This document shows, one piece after another, positions 1-12,245 of a stretch of DNA of 64,000 bases. The notes beneath the pieces are model-generated. The model did no database searches. It was not told the DNA's origin and saw only the letters and a list, made by a program, of their open reading frames with translations. Positions within the stretch are counted from its first letter, which is position 1. Every line of letters starts with the position of its first letter. The translations under genes were made by a program, and so were the position numbers. Source of the stretch: Chimonanthus salicifolius (taxonomy: Eukaryota > Streptophyta > Magnoliopsida > Laurales > Calycanthaceae). The stretch covers positions 35,062,991-35,126,990 of the forward strand of contig CM023535.1 of assembly GCA_013350335.1 (NCBI GenBank), read 5' to 3'.

Positions 1-307
1 CTCAATTACTTGATTCCATTTCCAACTTAATTCAGCCACACATTCATTAAGCTTGGCTCTCTTGATGGTTGACCAAGTTAACCATGACTCATTGGATCCC
101 AATTGGCCATTTAACCCAATTGACAACCTTGAGCCAATTAAATAAATCTTACCCATTTATTTCAATTGAACCTTATCCATAATCCGTTGGGTCTTAATTG
201 GGCAATTGACCCAACACCTTACCCCTCTAAGGCCTATCTCCATTAATTCACAAATTAAATGGACAATTTTCATATATATTCATGAATTGAAAATTCGGGG
301 TGTTACA
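1..307 (-). mobile_element. Start of a minus-strand LTR (partial, runs off window)
   Basis: Read on the minus strand this begins TGTAACACCCCGAATTTT at 307 and runs left out of the window. It carries the lineage's usual early-LTR words (repeated CCCAATTG and GGTTGACC motifs). It directly follows a minus-strand pol end and polypurine tract (308-410), so it is a 3' LTR. It belongs to the oldest layer of the window. Confidence 0.8.
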
Positions 308-410
308 ATACGACCCTCTTTTGAACATTTTCGTCCCTAAAATCGAGCGAAGAAGGGTTTAAAACAGATTACATAAATAGCTCAGGGTGAGTTGTTCTCA
401 TTTCCTGATT
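308..410 (-). pseudogene. Minus-strand gag-pol 3' end with polypurine tract (remnant)
   Basis: The minus-strand reading matches the last codons and 3' untranslated stretch of the plus-strand elements here: the acidic tail ending in PEL-F, then a line with TTCGCTCGATTTT and GGGACGAAAAT, then the polypurine tract AAAAGAGGG (complement of 314-322) and the LTR. Only about 100 bp of internal sequence remain. The break on the other side (about 410) joins a 20-bp LTR stub. Confidence 0.7.
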
Positions 411-430
411 TAAGATCTCGGGGTGTTACA
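411..430 (-). mobile_element. LTR-start stub, probably the 5' LTR end of the minus-strand element
   Basis: On the minus strand this reads TGTAACACCCCGAGATCTTA, a typical LTR start, but it runs straight into the pol tail after about 24 bp. On the other side the plus-strand pol of another element starts cleanly at 431. The simplest reading is a minus-strand insertion into that pol gene, followed by a deletion that removed nearly all of the 5' LTR and the coding region. If so, one TSD copy is CGTTC at 431-435 and the other lies left of the window. Confidence 0.5.
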
Positions 431-758
431 CGTTCCAATTCAATAGAGGGTGGGGGAAGTGGCTTATCGTTTGATACTTCCTCCACAGCTGTCATCTTTG
501 CACAATGTATTCCATGTATCTATGTTGAGGAAGTACAATCCTGATCCCTTGTACGTACTGAATGTACAAGACATAGAGGTGCATAGCGACTTGACTTACG
601 TCGAAAAACCTGTCAGAGTGGTGGAGACAGAACAAAGGGTGTTACGGAATCAAGCCATTCAGTTAGTCAATGTGGTGTGGGACCGGCATGGTAATGAGGA
701 AGCCACTTGGGAACTTGAATAGGAAATGAGAACAACTCATCCTGAGCTATTTATATAA
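431..758 (+). pseudogene. gag-pol C-terminus: integrase tail and chromodomain (5'-truncated)
   Basis: This is the C-terminal piece of a Ty3/gypsy chromovirus polyprotein. An open stretch at 450-722 encodes the end of the integrase (QLSSLHNVFHVSMLRKYNPD) and a chromodomain (TYVEKPVRVVE ... VVWDRHGNEEATWELE). In this group the chromodomain is thought to guide integration to marked chromatin. A TAG at 720-722 ends the frame; without it the frame would run to TAA at 756-758. Element C has TAG at the same place, so this may be the subfamily's own stop. Everything upstream was displaced by the minus-strand insertion ending at 430. Confidence 0.85.
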
Positions 759-803
759 TTTGTTTGAAACCCTACTTCGCTCAATTTTCGGGATGGAAAT
801 TTC

Positions 804-812
804 AAAAGAGGG
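804..812 (+). other. Polypurine tract, plus-strand priming site
   Basis: AAAAGAGGG lies 6 bp before the LTR start at 819. The same tract with the same spacing precedes the 3' LTRs of elements A, B and C. Confidence 0.8.
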
Positions 813-818
813 TAATAT

Positions 819-1405
819 TGTAACACCCAGATTTTTCAATGCATTAATATATTGTATTTTGCCTATTTAAATTATTAAATTCGTTGAATTTAAGATTTAT
901 GGATAGAATGGATTTTAGATGAGTAAGAATTAGGTCAATGGCCCAAGTATGATCCAATGGATCATGGATAGGGTTTGATTGGAAGTAATTGGGTAAATAT
1001 AATTAATTGAGTCAATTACCCAATTGGGACCCAATGGGTTAAAGTGAATGGATTTTGGAAAGTAAATGGGTAAATGATTAATTTAATTGGGTCATATACC
1101 CAATTAAGACCCAAGGCATGGGATCCACCTCATCAAGTGAGGTGGCATGTGTATGAGGTGGCAAGTGAGTGACATGGCCAAGTGGGACCCAAATCCACCT
1201 CATTAAGTGAGGTGGCAAGTGGTTTAATATCACATGCATGGTCGGCTAACCATGGTTGACTAGTTTGATTTCCATCTAACCAATTCTAGCCATTGGCCAT
1301 AAGGATATATCTTATCCCAACCCTCCATTCTAGGGTTTTTAGATCCCCATTTCCAATGGCTTTTTTGGTAAACCAAATACCTCACTAAGTTATGGCTTTA
1401 AGTCC
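819..1405 (+). mobile_element. 3' LTR of the oldest plus-strand element (partial, split by L1)
   Basis: It starts TGTAACACCCAGATTTTTC just after a polypurine tract. Bases 819-1258 closely match the start of L1 (1406-1838), so both belong to one LTR family. After about 1260 the two diverge. The 1260-1405 part may belong to the minus-strand LTR that ends at 63823; I could not place that junction. L1 inserted at 1405/1406 and duplicated AGTCC (1401-1405 and 63433-63437). Confidence 0.75.
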
Positions 1406-2799
1406 TGTAACACCCGAATCTTTCAATCCATTAATATACTGGATTTTGTCTATATAAATTACTAAATTCGTTGAATTTAAGTTTTATGGATAGAATGGAT
1501 TTTAGATGGGTAAGAATTGGGTCAATGGCCCAATTATGATCCAATGGATCATGGATAGGGTTTGATTGCAAGTAATTGGGTAAATGTAATTAATTGGGTC
1601 AATTACCCAATTGGGACCCAATGGGTCAAAGTGAATGGATTTTGGAAAGTAAATGAGTAAAGGATTAATAAAATTGGGTCATGTACCCAATTAAGACCCA
1701 AGGCATGGGATCCACCTCATCAAGTGACGTGGTATGTGAGTGACATGGCCAAGTGGGACCCAAATCCACCTCATCAAGTGAGGTGGCAAGTGGTTTAATA
1801 TCACATGCATGGTCGGCTAACCATGGTTGACTTGGCCAACCATGGGTGAGTTCAAATGTGTTGAGTGGCTTGAGTTGGAAAGTGAATTCACATGAGTTGA
1901 GAATTTATTAATGTTGAGTTCAAGTGCTTGAGTTGGAGAATGAGTTCATTTGAGTTGAGTTAAGTTGAAAGGGTAATTGAGGAGTCTTTAAGTGTGTCAA
2001 GGTGGGAGAGGGAGCGTTTCCATCTCATGTAATGGCTAGAAATTTGTAAATCAATATATATGTGAATATTATTTATTTTAATGATGGAAATTGAGAATTT
2101 TAATGGAATAAAGGGTAAATGGACCAAAATTTGGACAAAGACCCAAGTATGGCCAAATGGACCATGGATTGGATTTAATTTATCTTAATGGTCAATGATG
2201 GTCAAATTGGGCCAAGGATAGTCAATTTGGGCCAAATACCCATTTGGGACTCAATGGGTCAAAATAATGCAAACTCTAAGGTAAATGGATAGGAGAGAAC
2301 TTAATTGGGCCATGGGCCCAATGGTGATCCAATAAGGGAAGTGGATTGAATTGATTTTTAATCACCTAAGTTAGTATTAATTAGACCTAAGAAACATGGC
2401 CAAATGGGACCCACCTCCACCTCACCAAGTAAGGTGGCGTGTGGACCAAGGATGGGTGGGGCCGGCCACCATGGTTGAATTGGTCAACCATGGGTGGATA
2501 CATGGAGGGAATTTAAGGAAAGGTAATTAGATTAAATAAGAAATAATTAACTTAGGCTAAGGATTTAATTAATCACATTAGTTAAGTTGGTCAAATAAGT
2601 CAAATGGTGGTTTTTAACAAACACAAACGACCCAAAGAAACACACCAACGTTGGCTTGGTGGTGGTTATCCCAACCACCACCATAAAGCATAAAAATATC
2701 TTATGGGGTTGGTGAGGAAAAATTAATGGAGTAAAGTTTAAGAAAACAAAAAGGAGTTGTTTTTATCTTATCTCTCAAACCCTAATCTCATTTCACTCT

Positions 2800-5700
2800 T
2801 GTAACACCCCAATTTCTCAATGAAATGGATAATTACGAAAATGCCCCTAGATTTGGTGAATTTAATAATTATGATGTTAAATGAGAAAATAGTGGGGCCC
2901 ATTGCTCAAACTAAGATTCTATGAACATATTATAAGGGTCAAATTATAATGGATGGGTAATGTACATCAAATTGGGTCAAAATAGTTAATTGGGTCAAAG
3001 AATTCTCAATGATTGGAATAATTACGAAAATGCCCCTGGATTGGTGAATTTAATAAATGTGATTGTAAGTAAGGAAATGGTGGGGCCCATTGCTCAAATT
3101 AAGATCATATGAGCACATTATGATTGTCAAGTTTGATTGGATGGGTAATTTCTCAATGAAGTGGATAATTACGAAAATGCCCCTGAGGTGTTAAATTAAT
3201 TATTTTGTGATGTTAAGTAAGGAAATAGTGGGGCTCATTGCTCAAATTAAAATCATATGAGCATATTATGAATGTTAAGTTTGATTGGATGGGTAATTTA
3301 CATCAATTGGGTCAAAGGGCTCAAATGGGACCCATCGGGTCTTACTGGATTATTTGACCGTTTTGTGAATTTAAATTAAATGGGGTTAAGCTTATTTGAT
3401 TGGAAATCAAGTGGAGAAGAAATGGGTAGGCTTGATCCATATGCAAAAACCGATTACAAATGACCAAAATACCATAATTGGGTCATGGAGTTAAAAAACG
3501 GGTCAAGGAGCTAAAGGTGGACCCAACGCGTCAGGTTGACTAGTTTGACCACGGATGACTGTGTCGGCCCTCAATGGAACTCAAGTGTGAGATAATTCAG
3601 CTTGAGTTGGACTGACTTGGAGTGAGTCTAAGTTAAGAAAAGAGTTGACTCAAATATGGAGCATTAAATGTGATGAGTTGGGTTGGAATAAAAATATCTT
3701 GAGTTGGGTGAGTCAAAATGGAAATCCATGGGACTGTAAATCAGTGAGTTTAATGGGAATTTGAAGAGGTTGGCTGGTCTCAAACCAACCAAAACAAGTC
3801 CCACACGTTGGGGACTTGTTTTGGTGAGTTCCATGTTGAATGGTAAATGAGAACACATGGGATTGATATGAGTTACATAGAAATCTGAATGTCTGCATGG
3901 GTAGCTGCCAAGGGGTGCCTTCGATGGCACCCAATACCCATTCGTTTTGTGCATGGATTGATGAGAAGTGGAAGGGTTATGATGGCTGAAATACAAAAGT
4001 AATAAGCACCCATGTTTGGCCGATTTTTATCATTGTGAAAGCCTTACAATCCCATCTCTTTCTTCCTCTCTCCAATTGGTGTTCTCGGCTGGAACAACAG
4101 AGGCTTTTGGTACCAAATATTCAAGCTTAAACCAGCAAGGAATTAAGAAAGAAGGAAGGAAATAAGAAGGAAAGGAAGCAAGGATCAAAAGGCAAAGGAA
4201 AGTGGTAAGTTTTTCCATTGATTTATGTTTAATAAAATGGGTAAAATAAGACATGATTCGGCCATGTGATGTTCAAATCTATCAAAGGGGTAAAGTATGA
4301 TTCTTTTACGTCCAATTAGATGAAAAACATGGACATAGGGTTCGGCCACTTTGGATGGCCGAACCCCATGAAATATTATGGTTAATCTTGATGGTTTTGT
4401 AAGATTTAAACCATGCAAGTATAGGACTGATTTTGGAGGTTTAAGATACATACTTTGGAAAGATTGAAAGCATGGATTTGAATGTCATAATTTGGCCATG
4501 CTATGGCCGAATTTGACAAGGGTCTAAACCATGTAAGAGATGGCTTGGTTTTCATGTTTTGAAACATGAAAACCATGGATTTTGTGGACTGTTTTTGGGT
4601 TTTGATTTGAGATTTAAATACATGTTTTAGAATGGTTAAAAACATGGATCTGAATGACATAGGGACTGAAGTTTATATGGTCTAAAATCAGTAGATTAAA
4701 AGATGGAAATGGACCATTGGGTTCGGCCAGTTAGCATGGCCGAACCCCATGGAAACAAGTGGTTGTTTTTGATAGTTTTTGGAAATTAAAACCATATGAT
4801 TTGGGACTGATATTAGATGTTATTGTTGGATTTAAAATGCATGTTTTAAGGAGGTTAAAACATGGATTTGGGTGTTGGTTTCAGACCCAAGATAAAGGGT
4901 TAAATGTTCAAAACCAAAGGTCATGGTGTTCGGCCAATGAGCATGGCCGAACCCTATGAAATTGGGCTAATTTTTGGATGTTTGTTTGAAAGGTAAAACC
5001 TGATTTTAATATACTGTTATTACATGATCATCTGAGGTTTAAAAACAGTAAACATAACCATTGGGTTCGGCCACCATGGAGGGCCGAACCCCATGTAAAA
5101 GAATGTTGGTTTTCATATTGGAAAACATGTAAACCATAGACTTTTTATGGACTGTTTTTGTATGGTCTTTGAAAGGTAAAATCCGATAATATTATGCTGA
5201 TTCTTACATGATTTAATGGACATGAAATGTAAGTGAAAAAGGGTCCAAAACATGGGTATAGGGTTCGGCCACATTGGATGGCTGAACCCCATAAAATTGG
5301 TTGATAAGTTGGTATGGTTTTGGAGAGATAAAATCATACCAAATGGTGGAGATTTTATGTGTTATGGTTACTGATTTTGGGTTGGCCATAGGATGGTTAA
5401 ACTATGGGTTTAACATGGCTAAGGGGGTAGAGCCAATTACTATTTAAATAAAGGACATTATTAAGCAAAGAACCATAAGGGTTCGGCCATGAGTATGGCC
5501 GAACCCCATGGACTGTTTTCATGGGTCATTTTATGGATGTGTATGTGATTAAAGATGGAATTATGTTTGCTGTTTTGGTCGTCCAAAACATGACTGAACC
5601 ATGTTAAGGTTGCGGTTAAGGTTGTAGAGTTTAATCAAGGTATTGGTAACAATGGCATGTTTGTAAATAAGGGTCACAACCATGAGTTGGTATTTGTGGA

Positions 5701-6841
5701 CTTAGACTCAAAAATGGGAATCAAATAAAGTAGGGATTAAAGTTGGTCCATGATTTATGTGAATAAGGTGACGGATCTCTGTGACGGTGCACGACTGCGA
5801 GCGGTGACCGGATAAAGCTTAAGAAAGAACGGACGCTGAAGTGATTCTTCAGTAGGTTTCCTACCTACTTGTAACCACGGTTTTACCCCAGTTTTCTTAT
5901 GATACTCTTGTTTTATTATATGTGTTTCAAATGATATATTATGCATTAACAAATGGCATACAGACATTGGCATCTCATGCATAGACATGGGATTATGAAT
6001 GAGGTTCTACAGTGTTGCAATTTATGGGTTACGTCCTGCCTCGGTGGTGCAAGTCACGCCAGGAGGAGTAACATGATGATCATAGTCACATTGGTCTCCT
6101 TAGGCGATGAGAGTCCCGCCAAGAGGACTCATACATGATATGAATCAGTCAATGATGAAGAGATGAAAGTGTGCTGTAATTTACCTTGACGGTGCAAGGC
6201 ACGTCAAGTGATGGCTATGAATGTACATGATGGGGGATGCTCATTGCATGTGCATATTTCATAGCATTGTTTTACCTGTTTTGATGATCATGTATTATGA
6301 TATGTATATGCATGTTTTATATGCTAACATGTGGTAGCCCTGATTCGGGAACCTACTGGGCGCGTTGATCTAACGCCCTAATTCTATCCTCAGAGGAGAT
6401 TGCAGGTACAAGTAAAGGAAAAGAAAAGGTCATTGACCGGGAGGGGAGCTGAGCCTAAGTGCTTGAATGCTGGAATGAATTTCTATTTGCTGTTTATTTG
6501 ATACTTTATTATGGACATGTAACAAAGTAGTTACTTGCTATGGTTTGCTTAGGATATTGACAATGTATGGTTGATTTAAGTAATTATTATTCGAGACTGG
6601 TACTGGCTATCTTCTCATATTATTCCGCAGTTAACTTATACTATTCCGCAAGTTGATGTTAGTTCCATGTTTGTTCATTATCATGCTCTAGTCCATGTAC
6701 ACATGGGTGGCCAGTTAAGGTTCAGACTTGGGTAATCTGAACTTAACTCGCGTCGTGACGCCGCCCTCTCTCTTTCGATGTTTTATTAATACTTTAAAAA
6801 AAAATTAGACTCTGAATTCTCGGAGAGGTCGGGCCGTTACA
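2800..6841 (+). mobile_element. Solo LTR L3a (4042 bp) inside L2
   Basis: It begins TGTAACACCCCAATTTCTC and ends GGGCCGTTACA, with a perfect TSD ACTCT (2795-2799 and 6842-6846). It shows tandem early blocks sharing GGATAATTACGAAAATGCCCC (2827, 3016 and 3162), then a hairpin-dense stretch (4334-5510), a donor-like GTAAG at 4205, the cassette of GATGAGAGTCCC-type units (6030-6210), an acceptor-like GCAG|G at 6405, and the 3' hairpin GTTCAGA/TCTGAAC (6720-6742). No coding sequence. Confidence 0.93.
4334..5510 (+). repeat. Array of GGTTCGGCCA-type hairpins in L3a
   Basis: Six near-palindromes with arms GGTTCGGCCA and TGGCCGAACC sit near 4339, 4729, 4930, 5063, 5263 and 5478. Between them lies a second inverted-repeat class, arms GGTTTT and AAAACC. 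The best copy is a 13-bp perfect stem at 4547-4559/4562-4574. The unit (hairpin plus 60-80 bp around the second palindrome) is repeated with drift, so this looks like an amplified module. Confidence 0.85.
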
Positions 6842-7857
6842 ACTCTCTCCCTCTCTTGCTCTCCCCCACCACCATCCCTCATCTCTAAGGAAAAAGAAGA
6901 AGAAAAACTTGGAAGAAGAAGAGAAGAAAAGAGAGGAAAAAGGTGTAAGCATAAGCCACCACCACAATATCAAAGCTTGGTATCTTCTTCTCACCATCTC
7001 CTCCTCTCTCTCTCTCAAGCAAACCCTACCTTAGCCGACCCTAAGCTTGGAGGTTTTCACCATGGATCAAGCATCTTAACCGATCAAACAAGGAGAGGAA
7101 GAAGAAAGGAGGCCAAGGAGTCCGACGGGAGCGAAGAAAGTCGGAGGAGACGACGGACTGTAAGTATTTTCTAAACAAGAGTTTAGATTTTTTTTTTTTT
7201 AGGGTTTAAGAGGTTATGAAATCCATTTCTTGGATTTAGAGGTGGCCAAAACATCATGGCCTTGGATCTCAAATCCATCAAATGAAAGGAGGAAAAATGG
7301 GCAAACCCCTAATGGATAAATTAAGGTTAAGAACAAATTAAATGGATTAAGGATATTATGAAATTAAATTAATTAAGCATGGAGAATGGTATATGATTTT
7401 GAGGTTTTTAATGATTAAATGTTGGAAGATTAAAAAGGGGTTTTTATGAGAAAAACCATGGTAGGTGATTGATTAAATTATTAGGGTTTGTAAGAATGGA
7501 AGCAATGGATAATGATTTAGGGTTTTAAGTGGTTAATGATTAAATGTAAGTGGTTAGTGAATTTTAAAAATTCAATAAATGAATGTAGTGATTTTGAAAG
7601 GGGTAGAAATAATGATTTAAAAAATAAAACCATGGAGTGGTTCTTGGTGGATCTAAAAGTATTTGGATCATGAAGACAATAAGGAAATATTGGTGGCTTG
7701 AATGAACCTTAAATATAATTAATGTTGACCAAATGTAATGATCCAAATGTGGTTAAGAGTAATGGTTTAAAAGTGTGATTTAAACCACCTCAAGGAAGGA
7801 TTTATTTTGGATCTAAATGATGTAAATAGACCCAAGAAAAAAATGGGAAAAAGGACA

Positions 7858-8170
7858 CCATGGGTTCAGCCATGGTGTATGGCCGAACCCATGGCCCATT
7901 TGTGAGCCTTTTGATGGGTTAGATTGGAGTATGAATGTGTTTAAATTGATTGGGATTAGGTTAAGTTAAGGACTTATTTTTAATGAGCTCATGTTATGGT
8001 TGATAGGTCACTAATAGATCTAAGTTATGGATCAATTTTGGACTTAAGTGTGGCTAAGTTAATAGACTTTAATGTGATTAAGGATAATGATTCAAATGTG
8101 TAAATAGGCCAAAGAAAGAATGGGGTAAAGACATCATGGGTTCGGCCATGGTGTATGGCCGAACCCATGA
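7858..8170 (+). repeat. Two 16-bp-stem hairpins in L2
   Basis: At 8134-8149/8155-8170 the stem is a perfect 16 bp with loop GGTGT. At 7858-7873/7879-7894 the stem has one mismatch (CA for CG in the left arm) and its outermost pair is C-G where the other has T-A, a change on both arms that keeps pairing. Bases between the two hairpins carry no gene. Confidence 0.85.
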
Positions 8171-11100
8171 CCCATTTGTGGGTAAACTTATGGATTAAAT
8201 TTGGTATTATGCATGTGAAAAATGAATGAGGATTAGAGTGTTTAAATGGCTGATTTCTAGTGTTGTTATGTCATGGTTAATGAGACATCAATGGACCCAT
8301 GTTGTGAACCAATCAAGGACTAAGATTAAGGTGTATGAATATGGATTAATTAATGAGGATTAGATTAAGTAAATGGCTATTTTTTTTTAGTAATTTTTAT
8401 GTCATGGTTGATGGGTCATGAATGGATCCAAGTCTATGATCAATTATGGACTTAATTAGGCATGGATGAATGAGTGATTAACCATGGAAAAGAGGTAGTG
8501 GCAAAACCATAATTATGCGCCAAAATGAAGGACCATGGGTTCGGCCATGGTACATGGCCGAATCCCATGGGGGATAAACTTGGACTCAGACGTTTTTATG
8601 ATGACCTTAGGTGTGTTTTATGAAACCTAGGGTGGCTGGATTTTAAACTCACAAATTAAAATATCTAATGGATTAAATGGGACCCACAAAACTTAAATAG
8701 TGACCGATTATTCATATGGACTTGAAAATGATTAATGGACTTGAATGGTTAAAAATGTAGACTGATTTGGTAATGTATAATAAGGTATTGGGACATCGCA
8801 AACGGTCCGCGATAGGCGACCGGATTTATCGGACGAAAACGAAAAGGGCCGTTATCGGTATTCGGTAGGATTCCTACCGTTTTGTAAGCCATGGATTAGG
8901 TATTATGTGAATGGTTTCTTGGTTTATTTTGGGAATTATATGATTGGTTATATGATGGTTTAAGAAATTATGATTTATATGTACTTATGGCATATGGCTA
9001 ACCTATGAGTTATATGTTGGTGATATGAGTAATATGTAAAGACTATGACCCAAATTTATTACATAGCATAATGCATTACATCTCATGCATGGCATGGGCA
9101 GGAAAATAAAGGAACCGGAGTCCATTCTCCGTCGGGGCGACCGAGAACAGGTATATATTTATTTTTAAATCAGTATATATATGGCATTTATTTATTTTTT
9201 AATGGAAAAATTGGAAATTTTGATATTATGGATGTTAAATGGATCAAATTTTGGGGCAAAGGCCCAAGTATGGTCCAATGGACTATGAGGTGAATAGAAC
9301 TCATTTAAAAGGGGTCAATAATGGTCAAAGTGGGCCCGATAACCATGTGGGACCCAATGGATCAAATTTTTTCAAAACTCTAAGGTAAATAGTAGAAAAT
9401 AATTTAACTGGGCCGTGGGCCCAATGGTGGCCCAATTGATTTAAAAAAGGTGAATTGGAATTAAACCCTCTAAGTTAGTAATGAAATGAAATGGCATGAC
9501 CAAGTGGGGCCCACCTCCACCTCACCAAGTGAGGTGGCGTGTGGACCAAGGCAAAGGTGGGGCCAACCATCATGGTTGACTTTGTCAACCATGGATAAAT
9601 TGAGAGGACTAAGGTGGATTAAGGAGAATTAAATTGATTAAAATTATTGCAAAATTATCTAAGTTAAAATTAATGGAATTAAAGTGACATGGCCAAGTGG
9701 GGCCCACCTCGACCTCATCAAGTGAGGTGGCGAGTGGGGTAGGTATAGGTGGGGGCCGTCCACCATGGTTGACTTTGTCAACCATGGGTGGATTTCTTAA
9801 AGAGATAGATTAATGAAATTAAATTAGATGGGAAATAATTAACATAAAGGATCCAATTAATTAAATTAATTAGATTGGTCAATTAGGGTCAACATGGCTA
9901 AGTCAAAGGGAACAAGTTAATGGTGGTTTCATCTCATTGAAACCACCTAAGAAAACACAAAATTACCATGGACTTAGGGTGGTGGTTTTATCTCAACCAC
10001 CACCACTCCAAACATGGTGACCCATACCCAAATGATGTTGGTCAAGTAGTCAAAGGGGGGAAGACCCAAACCACCCATTTTCAAACCCCAAAACCATTGG
10101 CTAGTGGTGGTTTTGTCTCAACCACCACCACCAAAGTCAAGGTAGCCCATGCTTGGTTGGTGGAGCCATAATGGGGGAGTATGGTCCAAGTAAGACCAAA
10201 GAAATGAGATGAGTTTTACCTTAGCCTTTCCATTCCATCTCACTCTCTCCCTCTCTCCCTCACTCACCAAAACCGTCCCTCACTTCCATAGAGAAGAAAA
10301 GAAGAAAATTTAGAGGAGAAGAAGAAAAGAAAGGAAAGAAACTAAGTGTTGGAAAACCACCACCAAGACCAAAGTTTGGGGTGATTTTCTCATCACCTTC
10401 CCCTCTCCCTCTCTCAAGAAAACGCACTCAATCTTGGCCGATCCTAAACTTAGAGGGCCTCACCATTTGAACAAGCTCATCTTGACCGTACATCAAGGAG
10501 AAGAAGAGAAGAGAAGGCTAAGGAGAGCAAAGAGGAAAGAAGGACTGGAGGAGTCGTCGGGTGGTAAGAATTCTTAAAACAAGAGTTTATATATTCTTTT
10601 AAGATAGGATATGGAATCCATTTCTTAGACTAAATGTGGCCAAAAATGTTGTGGGCCATGGATCTAAGATCCATCCAACGGTAGGATAAGAAATGGATGA
10701 GATGGAAGAGATGGTTTAAGGAAAAATAAAATGACATGGATAAGATGGACCATGAACCATGGGTTTGGCCATGGTGTATGGCCGAACCCTATGGTGTTGA
10801 AAAGTGATTTTTTTAAATGGGTTTAAAGGATGGAAATGATGGATTAATATGTTAATATTTTGGAAGTTTTAAAAGGGCCAAAATGAATGAGGGTTATTGA
10901 TTTTAAAAAATGGATTTTTAGTGAAGAAAAACCATGGACAAACATGGGTGAGATAATGGCCTTAAAATGGCACCCATGAAAGTGAACCATGAACCATGGG
11001 TTCGGCCATGGTATATGGCCGAACCCTATGGTGAGGTTTGGTGATTTTGATGAAAGTAAAAAGAGTGGAAAATTATGGAGAGAGATGATAATTTTAATAG

Positions 11101-12052
11101 ATTTATGAGTAAGGTATGTGATGTCTTAAATGGGATGAAAAATGGAGATTTAAATGGATGATTTAATTTCATTAGAGATAGGATTAAAAGGGGATAAAAT
11201 GAACCCAATAATTTGGAATTTATGTATCATGGGTTCGGCCATGGTGTATGGCCGAACCCATGACCCCTTTATGGGCCACATTTTGGGCCAAATATGGAAT
11301 GCCGTATGAGTTTAAACGATTTCAAATTTTATTAAATTAGGTGGCTGATTTTGTTGCATGTTAGGTCATGGTTAATGAATCCTTAATGGATCTAAGTTAT
11401 GGATGAATTTTAGACTTAAAATATACATGAATGGGTGAATGATTAAACATGGAAGAGAGAGTGGCAAAATGGTAATTATTGGCCACATTGAAGAACCATG
11501 GGTTCGACCATGGTACATGGCCGAACCCTATGTGGGTTGGACATGAAAATGGATATATTATGAATGAATAAATGAAACGGATAGTTGCTGCGTTTTAGGC
11601 TCGCAAATCGGAATATTTAAAATGGGCAAAATGGGAATTATGCATATGGTTAAGCCAATGAGAAATGTGTCTAAGATAAGAGTTGATCTTGATAAACTTG
11701 TAATGTATTTAGGGATTATTAATGGATCTAAGGGTGTGATCAGTCAGGGATTTAATCATGAAATAAAATACGGACTAATTCGGTAAATATGTAATAAGGT
11801 ATCAGGACGTCGCAAACGGTACGCGATCGGCGACCGGATTATCGAACGGAAACATAACGGGACGCTAGGCGGTATTTGGTAGGATTCCTACCTCTTTGTA
11901 AGCCGTGGATATGTGATGGTGATTTTAAATTATTTTGATGATTATGTGATTTGGCTTATGATTGATTTTTTATTATGAATTATATGTTCATACTATGGTT
12001 TATATATTTTGATATTATGCATTATATGGCTATGTATGACATATATTAAGTT

Positions 12053-12058
<6 letters not shown>

Positions 12059-12087
<29 letters not shown>
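12059..12087. repeat. TA dinucleotide microsatellite in the 5' LTR of A
   Basis: About 14 TA units. The matching place in the 3' LTR (25203-25253) has about 25, so the tract changed length after insertion. Confidence 0.9.
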
Positions 12088-12089
<2 letters not shown>

Positions 12090-12140
12090 CATAGCATAAT
12101 GCACTTACATCTCATGCATGGCATGGGCGGGAAAATAATA

Positions 12141-12245
12141 GAACCGGAGTCCATGCTCCGTCGGGGCGACCGAGAATCAGACATGGGGATAGCTCTTATG
12201 CTATAACCGGAGTCCATGCTCCGTCGGGGCGACCGAGAAGCAAAC
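12141..12245 (+). repeat. Tandem CCGGAGTCCATGCTCCG units, 2 copies
   Basis: Each unit (about 61-63 bp) carries the inverted repeat CGGAGTCCATGCTCCG, then TCGGGGCGACCGAGAA and CATGGGGA. It lies just after CATCTCATGCATGGCATGGG and before GATGGGTGGGAC, a fixed frame shared by all the Tekay-like LTRs here. Confidence 0.9.

Noticed and set aside
5953..6138. Small frames in the cassette region of L3a (and 62504-62758 in L1).
   Set aside because: They lie on hairpin units, are not kept among related LTRs and have no recognisable domain.
8134..8170. GGTTCGGCCA hairpins as MITEs or other small DNA transposons.
   Set aside because: No target duplications around single copies, fixed places in each LTR family, and stems too short.
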